The notes beneath the pieces were generated by a model. It was not told the DNA's origin, searched no databases, and saw only the letters and a program-made list of their open reading frames with translations. DNA of 64,000 nt from Agrobacterium rosae. Its GTDB lineage: Bacteria > Pseudomonadota > Alphaproteobacteria > Rhizobiales > Rhizobiaceae. Position numbers and translations under genes: made by a program. Below, in pieces: positions 58,810 to 64,000 of this stretch. The stretch lies in assembly GCF_002915175.1 (NCBI RefSeq), contig NZ_NXEJ01000004.1:310001-374000 (forward strand), read 5' to 3'. The number at the start of each line of letters is the position of its first letter. Within the stretch, counting starts at the first letter, position 1.

Positions 58810-60102
58810 TTATTGTATGGAATGAACCAGCTTGCCAGCAACATAGGTCGCAACCGTGCGGCCGGTAAAGCGGGCGTCTTCGAATGGCGTGTTCTTGGAC
58901 CTTGATACCAGATTTTTCTCGGAAACCAGCCATGGCTCGTCGAGGTCGATCAGCGTGATATCGGCCTTGGCACCCGGTTTCAGTGTTCCCGCATCCAGCC
59001 CGAAGATTTGAGCGGGGCGGGTGGAGAGGGCGTCGATCAGGCGCATCAGCGGCACGTGGTCGCTGTGATAGAGACGCAGCGCTGCCGACAGCATGGTCTC
59101 AAGACCGACGGCACCGCTGGCTGCATCCGAAAACGGCAGGCGCTTGGTGTCCACATCCTGCGGATCATGCGAGGAGACGATGATGTCGATGGTGCCGTCC
59201 TTCAGCGCGTCTACCATGGCCATGCGGTCGTCTTCGGAGCGCAGTGGTGGGGAAAGCTTGAAGAAGGTGCGGTATTCACCGATGTCGTTTTCGTTCAGCG
59301 TCAGATGGTTGATGGAAATGCCGCAGGTGGCTTTCACGCCTCTGTCCTTGGCGGCCTTGATAGCATCGGCTGATTCCCGCACGGAAATCTTGGCGGCGTG
59401 GTAGTTGGCGCGGGTCAGCGCTGCGATGCGCAGGTCGCGCTCCAGCGGAATGATTTCGGCTTCTTTGGGAATGCCAGATAGGCCAAGCCAGCTTGCAAAC
59501 AGCCCCTCGTTCATATCGCCGTGACCGATATACTGGTCGCGGGTTTCCAGCGAAATCACGGCTCCCAGCTCTCGGGCATAGGTCATCGCACGGCGCAGCA
59601 CGGCTGTATCTGACAACGCCTTGCGACCATTGGTGAAGGCGACGGCGCCTGCTTCTTTCAGCATGCCGAACTCAGTCATCTCTTCGCCGCGCAGACTTTT
59701 GGTCAGCGCCGCTGCCGGGTAGACATTGACCAGCGCCTTGTCGCGCGCGGTCTTCTTCACGAATTCCACCAGCGCAATGTCATCGATGACAGGATCGGTA
59801 TCCGGCATCACGATCATGCTGGTCACGCCACCGGCTGCTGCTGCGCGTGATGCGGATTCAATGGTTTCGCGGTGTTCGGCACCGGGTTCGCCGACGAAAA
59901 CGCGAGCATCGACCAGACCGGGCGTCGCGACCAGTCCCTTGGCATCGCGCACGACAGCACCTTCAGGCGCGCCTTGATTCTGCGCATCCTTACCAGCGGC
60001 CAGGATTTTACCATCGGCATCGATGATAACAGTGCCGACCTCATCCAGATTGCGGGATGGATCGATGATGCGGACATTTTTGAGAACGGTTGCGGTGCTC
60101 AT
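58810..60102 (-). CDS. pyrC: Dihydroorotase-like protein, probably non-catalytic
   Basis: This 430-residue amidohydrolase-fold protein is closest to dihydroorotase, but catalytic metal ligands are missing. The HxH after strand 1 is replaced ([19 protein letters not shown]), the usual His-Ala-Glu-Asp site reads SLETRD, and the final DHAPH site reads SSHDPQD. It is therefore probably the PyrC'/PyrX type that stabilises aspartate carbamoyltransferase without making dihydroorotate. It overlaps pyrB by four bases, which supports a shared complex. A true dihydroorotase must be elsewhere. Confidence 0.88.
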   Translation of the reverse strand: MSTATVLKNVRIIDPSRNLDEVGTVIIDADGKILAAGKDAQNQGAPEGAVVRDAKGLVATPGLVDARVFVGEPGAEHRETIESASRAAAAGGVTSMIVMPDTDPVIDDIALVEFVKKTARDKALVNVYPAAALTKSLRGEEMTEFGMLKEAGAVAFTNGRKALSDTAVLRRAMTYARELGAVISLETRDQYIGHGDMNEGLFASWLGLSGIPKEAEIIPLERDLRIAALTRANYHAAKISVRESADAIKAAKDRGVKATCGISINHLTLNENDIGEYRTFFKLSPPLRSEDDRMAMVDALKDGTIDIIVSSHDPQDVDTKRLPFSDAASGAVGLETMLSAALRLYHSDHVPLMRLIDALSTRPAQIFGLDAGTLKPGAKADITLIDLDEPWLVSEKNLVSRSKNTPFEDARFTGRTVATYVAGKLVHSIQ

Positions 60103-61040
60103 ACGCGCTCTCCCTGGTTTTGCGAAAGAAGAAGGGTTTCCATAACCGCCATACGCACAGCCACGCCCATTTCCACCTGGCTCTCGATCACGCTCTGCGG
60201 ACCGTCCGCCACTTCGGAGGCGATTTCGACGCCGCGGTTCATCGGTCCGGGGTGCATGACCAGCGCGTTCTCTTTGGCAGCCTTCAGCTTTTCGGCATCG
60301 AGACCATAATAATGGAAATATTCGCGCACCGAAGGCACGAAGGAACCGGACATGCGCTCACGCTGCAAACGCAGCATCATCACAACATCGGCACCTTTCA
60401 GGCCCTCCTTCATGTCGTGGTACACTTCCACGCTCATATCCGCGATGCCCGCTGGCAGCAGTGTCGGCGGGGCGACAACGCGCACCCGCGCACCCATCTG
60501 GTTCAACAGAATGATGTTGGAGCGGGCAACGCGCGAATGCAGCACGTCGCCACAGATTGCGACGGTAATGCCCGAAAGCCTGCCGATGGTGCGGCGGATC
60601 GTCAATGCGTCCAGCAGCGCCTGTGTCGGGTGTTCGTGCTGCCCATCCCCGGCATTGACCACCGAGCAGGCAACCTTTTGTGCCAGAAGGGCAGCGGCAC
60701 CTGCGGAGGAGTGGCGAACCACCAGCACATCGGGGCGCATGGCGTTCAGCGTCATGGCCGTGTCGATCAGCGTCTCGCCTTTTTTGACGGATGAATTGCC
60801 GACCGACATGTTCATCACATCGGCACCGAGGCGTTTTCCGGCCAGTTCGAACGAGGATTGCGTGCGCGTGGAGGCTTCAAAGAAAAGGTTGATCTGCGTC
60901 AGCCCGCGAAGGGTCGAGGTTTTCTTCTCGCGCTGGCGGCTGATCTGCACCGCCTCATCGGCCTTGTCGAGAAGAGTGGTGATATCCTCGTGGGATAGCC
61001 CCTTTATGCCCAGAAGGTGGCGGTGGGGAAAATAGACCAT
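60099..61040 (-). CDS. pyrB: Aspartate carbamoyltransferase catalytic subunit
   Basis: This 313-residue enzyme joins carbamoyl phosphate and aspartate in pyrimidine synthesis. Motifs: [20 protein letters not shown] (carbamoyl phosphate site), [31 protein letters not shown] and [19 protein letters not shown]. No regulatory PyrI is present; the partner is the adjacent PyrC'. The ATG at 61040 starts a minus-strand operon, divergent from the AidB-like gene. Confidence 0.96.
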   Translation of the reverse strand: MVYFPHRHLLGIKGLSHEDITTLLDKADEAVQISRQREKKTSTLRGLTQINLFFEASTRTQSSFELAGKRLGADVMNMSVGNSSVKKGETLIDTAMTLNAMRPDVLVVRHSSAGAAALLAQKVACSVVNAGDGQHEHPTQALLDALTIRRTIGRLSGITVAICGDVLHSRVARSNIILLNQMGARVRVVAPPTLLPAGIADMSVEVYHDMKEGLKGADVVMMLRLQRERMSGSFVPSVREYFHYYGLDAEKLKAAKENALVMHPGPMNRGVEIASEVADGPQSVIESQVEMGVAVRMAVMETLLLSQNQGERV

Positions 61041-61193
61041 GGGAACTGTCCTCCGGGTCGCAATAGAGCTTATCGCCGCGCTGCGGGCTTAGTCCACGGG
61101 TCTATAAAGACAGGTGGCTTTGTCGGCAAGCATGCGATAAGCCGGGGCCACCGAATACATGCAATAAAATGCGAATCCCGATATAGCCACGCG

Positions 61194-62846
61194 ATGACGA
61201 ATATGAACCGGACCGAAGAACAGCTTGCCGATTTGAACCAGCCTAACCTCTGGTCCGGCATCAATGCCTATCGCTCAGACCCGTTGATCGTGGATTTGAC
61301 CTCCAGTCTTTCGCGCCCGTTGCGTGATGAATTCGACCAAATTGGTCGCTATGTGACATCGGCGGAAGCGCAGGAACTGGCCCGCATGGCCAATGTCAGC
61401 GCGCCGAAGCTGCACACCCACGGCCCACGCGGTGAGCGGCTGGATCAGGTGGAGTTTCACCCGGCTTGGCACGCGCTGATGCGCCGTTCCATGGCATCCG
61501 GCCTGCACAGCAGTGCCTGGGAAAATACGCCCGAGACACGCGGCAACGAGCATAAGGCCCGCGCCACGAAATTCTATCTCACCGCGCAGCTCGAGGCAGG
61601 CCATCTCTGCCCGCTGACCATGACCCACGCTTCTGTTGCCGCCTTCATGGGCTCGCCGCGTGTGCAGAAGGAGTGGGCACCGAAAATCCTGTCGCGAAAA
61701 TATGATTCGTCGCAAAAGCCCGCCATGCAGAAGACGGCCGTCACCATCGGCATGGGCATGACGGAAAAGCAGGGCGGCACGGATGTGCGCGCCAACCGTA
61801 CGACTGCGGAGCGGGTGGGCGAGGGCATCTACCGCCTGTCCGGCCACAAATGGTTCCTGTCTGCTCCCATGAGCGACGGCTTCGTCATGCTGGCCCAAAT
61901 GGGCGACGGCATGGGCTGTTTCCTCGTGCCGCGTTTTCTGGAAGACGGATCGGCCAATGGCCTGCATTTCCAGCGCCTGAAGGACAAGCTCGGCAATCGC
62001 TCCAATGCCTCTGCCGAAGTCGAATTTACCGATGCCTTCGGCTATTTGCTGGGCGAGCCCGGTGCCGGTATCCGCACCATTCTCGACATGGTGACATTGA
62101 CCCGGCTGGATTGCGCGCTGGCCTCCGCCGGCATGATGCGCGCTTCTCTGGCGGAGGCGGTGCATTACGCCCGTGGCCGCAATGTTTTCGGCAAGCCGCT
62201 GGTCAGCCAACCAGTAATGACGCGCGTGCTTGGTGATATGGCGCTGGATGTGGCCGCTGCAACTGCACTCTCTTTCCGCCTGGCATCTGCTTTCGACAGC
62301 GCTCGCAACAATCCGGCCGAAGCCGCCTATGCACGGGTCATGACGCCGATTGTCAAATACTGGTGCTGCAAAATCGCGCCTGCCTTGATCTATGAAGCCA
62401 TGGAAAGCCTCGGCGGCAACGGTTACGTCGAAGATCGCCCCATCGCCCGCCATTACCGCGAAGCCCCGGTCAACGCCATCTGGGAAGGTTCCGGCAACGT
62501 CATGGCGCTGGATGTTCTGCGCGTTCTCCAGCGCGGCAGGGAGCTGTTCGATCTTGTTTTTGAGACGCTCGAACGCGATCTCGGCCCGTCCGGCAAAAAA
62601 ACCACCGAAGTCCTGCGCGCCGCAATTGCGCTCTGCGAACGAGACGAAGGTGCCGCCCGCTTGCTGGTCGAACAATTCGCACTCGCTGCCGCCGCCGCCG
62701 AACTCTGCCGCATCGGTGCCGGCCGCATCGCCGACGCCTTCCTGGAAACCCGCCTGGCCGGCGGCTGGCGCCATACATACGGTATGCTGGATAGCCGGTT
62801 TGATCCGACGTATATTATTGATCTGTTGTATCCGCCTGCGGCTTGA
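61194..62846 (+). CDS. AidB-like acyl-CoA dehydrogenase
   Basis: This 550-residue flavoprotein has HTHGPRGERLDQVEFHPAWH, an N-terminal extension of about 180 residues, MTEKQGGTDVRANRTTAERV, LSGHKWFLSAPMSDGFVMLA and near the end WEGSGNVMALDVLRVLQRGR, all typical of the AidB group. AidB of E. coli is a DNA-binding member of the adaptive response to alkylation; others may act on isovaleryl-CoA. No ada gene is nearby. The start is ATG 61194 (61203 also possible); an open frame to 61017 has no homology. Confidence 0.9.
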   Translation: MTNMNRTEEQLADLNQPNLWSGINAYRSDPLIVDLTSSLSRPLRDEFDQIGRYVTSAEAQELARMANVSAPKLHTHGPRGERLDQVEFHPAWHALMRRSMASGLHSSAWENTPETRGNEHKARATKFYLTAQLEAGHLCPLTMTHASVAAFMGSPRVQKEWAPKILSRKYDSSQKPAMQKTAVTIGMGMTEKQGGTDVRANRTTAERVGEGIYRLSGHKWFLSAPMSDGFVMLAQMGDGMGCFLVPRFLEDGSANGLHFQRLKDKLGNRSNASAEVEFTDAFGYLLGEPGAGIRTILDMVTLTRLDCALASAGMMRASLAEAVHYARGRNVFGKPLVSQPVMTRVLGDMALDVAAATALSFRLASAFDSARNNPAEAAYARVMTPIVKYWCCKIAPALIYEAMESLGGNGYVEDRPIARHYREAPVNAIWEGSGNVMALDVLRVLQRGRELFDLVFETLERDLGPSGKKTTEVLRAAIALCERDEGAARLLVEQFALAAAAAELCRIGAGRIADAFLETRLAGGWRHTYGMLDSRFDPTYIIDLLYPPAA

Positions 62847-62950
62847 GGCGGACAATAGCTTTCAATTTTTACTGGTAGCACCATATGAATTTGAAAGACT
62901 TTCTTTTATATGGTGAGGAAAGTTCTGGGCAACTCAGGGAGCGATCTCGC

Positions 62951-63193
62951 ATGAAGACCGTTTCTATTATCGTGCGTGCCTTGTGGGATGAAGACGCAGG
63001 CGTTTGGGTAGCCTCAAGTCACGATATAGATGGCTTGGCTCTTGGAGCTGAGACCGTAGAGCTTCTGGAAAAGAAGGCTCTGGCCGCAATCACTGATCTG
63101 ATTGAACTGAACGGTGTCGATTCCGACTTGCCGGAAATTCCCATTCATTTCATGGCCGAACATCTCGCAAAAATTCCTAACCCGGCTTTCTGA
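62951..63193 (+). CDS. HicB-like (DUF1902) antitoxin
   Basis: This 80-residue protein starts MKTVSIIVRALWDEDAGVWV and continues ASSHDIDGLALGAETVELLE, a HicB-type partial RNase-H fold of the DUF1902 group. The ATG 62951 follows CAGGGAGCGATCTCGC. The frame is open to 62885 but without a ribosome site. It precedes a damaged HicA gene, so it may be an orphan antitoxin left after toxin loss. Confidence 0.85.
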   Translation: MKTVSIIVRALWDEDAGVWVASSHDIDGLALGAETVELLEKKALAAITDLIELNGVDSDLPEIPIHFMAEHLAKIPNPAF

Positions 63194-63393
63194 TTGTCAT
63201 GGCCGGGTTCTCCGTGAACTGAAAATGCTTTTGACGGAAGCCGGATGTTATTTTGTGAGGCCGAGAAAAGGCGACCACGACATATGGTTCCAGCCCGCTA
63301 ACCAACCGGCACTTCACAATCGATCATGGCACCAAGTCTCGCCATACCGCCAATGAGACGCTGAAACAGGCTGGTCTTCCAAATGCATTTTGA
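63194..63393 (+). pseudogene. HicA-like toxin, frameshifted
   Basis: In one frame the sequence reads VLRELKMLLTEAGCYFVRPR and KGDHDIWF up to about 63290. The rest of the protein, TNRHFTIDHGTKSRHTANET and LKQAGLPNAF with stop at 63391-63393, is in the next frame. One extra C at TTCC (63288-63291) would explain the shift; removing it gives DIWFSPLTNRHF, the normal HicA continuation. The intact frame ends early at 63356. No good start codon is in frame at the 5' end except the internal ATG 63225. A read error is possible but unlikely to be proven here. Confidence 0.8.
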
Positions 63394-63405
63394 TCTTAAA
63401 ATTTA

Positions 63406-63531
63406 TTATTCGCCGGGATGAAGCCGCGTCTTTTTATCGTCGCGTTCATTGAGGCGAACGGCGATCCAGCCAGCGATTACAATACTCGCTGGCAAAGCAA
63501 TGTAGAAGAAGATTTCCATTCCAGTCATCAT
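63406..63531 (-). CDS. 41-residue membrane protein
   Basis: The ATG at 63531 lies within the stop of the upstream gene (ATGA) and follows TTGGAGGGCTAAG, a very good ribosome site. The peptide begins MMTGMEIFFYIALPASIVIA and ends in a charged tail NERDDKKTRLHPGE. It has one membrane helix. No family is recognised. The coupling to the 75-residue membrane protein suggests they work together. Confidence 0.65.
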   Translation of the reverse strand: MMTGMEIFFYIALPASIVIAGWIAVRLNERDDKKTRLHPGE

Positions 63532-63755
63532 CTTAGCCCTCCAAGGGTGCGTCTTGCCAACAAATGTAATGCAACTGCTGCGGAAAGCCAAATCACTGTT
63601 CCAATGGCAGTGCTTATCGATAATTCTGGAGAGCCGCTTACGTGATTGGCGATGCTTGCAGCTGGCCCGATAAGGCCAGCAACGACGCAAGCCGTTGAAG
63701 CTCGGTCAAGAGAATTCGCAAGAAGCTTCGTACGTTCATTATGGACAAGAGACAC
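63528..63755 (-). CDS. 75-residue membrane protein
   Basis: MSLVHNERTKLLANSLDRAS is followed by two hydrophobic segments (about 21-40 and 49-66), ending VALHLLARRTLGGLR. This pattern resembles small uncharacterised Rhizobiales membrane proteins that I know only as hypothetical. It is translated ahead of and coupled to the 41-residue protein. The ATG is at 63755; AATGAACGTACG lies upstream, without a strong ribosome site. Confidence 0.65.
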   Translation of the reverse strand: MSLVHNERTKLLANSLDRASTACVVAGLIGPAASIANHVSGSPELSISTAIGTVIWLSAAVALHLLARRTLGGLR

Positions 63756-63932
63756 GTGTCGACAACTCCATTCCCTCAGAGGTTGAAACCATAGCTTCGG
63801 CGAACGAGTATTGGAAGTGCGCTACCCTTCATCCACAAGAACCTTCACCTCGCCACCACTCCCCGCATTGTCCTTGAATTAACCCTTTGCTAACTGCGTT
63901 GACAAAGTCACCACGCGGAGAGTTGCGGGAAC

Positions 63933-64000
63933 ATGCTGGCAATGGACGATACTGCTGTTGAGGCTGCTCCTGAAAAGCGCGTCAAAGACCGCGCCGCGAC
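63933..64000 (+). CDS. Start of an unidentified gene (partial)
   Basis: An ATG at 63933 (or 63942) opens a frame that runs off the right edge: MLAMDDTAVEAAPEKRVKDR. GCGGGAAC stands just before it. With only 22 residues visible no function can be proposed. The region 63756-63932 before it has no other supportable gene. Confidence 0.5.
   Translation, partial: MLAMDDTAVEAAPEKRVKDRAA

Noticed and set aside
63695..63877. 60-residue plus-strand frame near the right end
   Set aside because: Antisense to the 5' end of the 75-residue membrane protein and without family features.

Overview
The window looks like a chromosomal segment of a Rhizobiaceae alphaproteobacterium, close to Agrobacterium/Rhizobium. 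Reasons: the gene order clpP-clpX-lon-hupB, nuoA-N-birA-rnj-mce-DUF1467-proS-lolC-lolD-dnaE, divK-pleD-rpmG, topA-rnr and pyrB-pyrC'-plsY-dprA; the short ProS; NuoE with a long C-terminal extension; the DivK/PleD pair; and strong similarity of three uronate-pathway proteins to the characterised Agrobacterium enzymes Gci, KdgD and Udh (similarity judged from memory).

Layout. 1-1.7 kb: 5' part of a gamma-glutamyltransferase gene and a membrane diguanylate cyclase, both on the minus strand. 2.1-7.7 kb: protein quality control (ClpP, ClpX, Lon) and HU, with clear terminators. 7.9-13.6 kb: accessory-looking block with a secreted phytase-like beta-propeller esterase, a palindromic repeat of rhizobial RIME type, the oxidative uronic acid genes gci-kdgD (minus) and udh (plus), and a 32-residue membrane protein. 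14.0-14.9 kb: tRNA-Val(TAC) and two identical tRNA-Asp(GTC) genes. 15.4-34.3 kb: the complete 14-subunit NADH:quinone oxidoreductase operon with a small exported protein inserted between nuoD and nuoE, followed by birA, RNase J, methylmalonyl-CoA epimerase and a DUF1467 protein. 34.3-42.2 kb: a probable small RNA beside proS, then proS, lolC, lolD, an apparently SOS-controlled 28-residue membrane protein and the replicative polymerase dnaE.

42.2-46.2 kb: an exported protein, an L,D-transpeptidase, DNA polymerase IV with an N-terminal CxxC pair, a BrnT/BrnA toxin-antitoxin pair and a DUF3572 protein. 46.3-49.1 kb: divK, pleD, a 790-base gene-free but fold-rich gap, and rpmG. 49.1-61.0 kb: two minus-strand operons, topA-rnr-DUF983-nudix-MFS and pyrB-pyrC'-plsY-dprA. 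61.2-64.0 kb: an AidB-like acyl-CoA dehydrogenase, an orphaned HicB-like antitoxin beside a frameshifted HicA toxin, two overlapping genes for tiny membrane proteins, and the start of an unidentified gene.

The most interesting signals are small. A 28-residue single-pass membrane protein at 38498-38584 is preceded by a perfect alphaproteobacterial LexA box (GAAC-N7-GAAC) and resembles, in size, topology and control, the Caulobacter SOS division inhibitor SidA. Other unexplained items are the structured pleD-rpmG gap, the sRNA candidate next to proS, several proteins under 45 residues, and a palindromic operator lying on the kdgD-gci promoter. No insertion sequence, prophage or CRISPR array was seen. 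All identifications come from reading the sequence; no database search was run.
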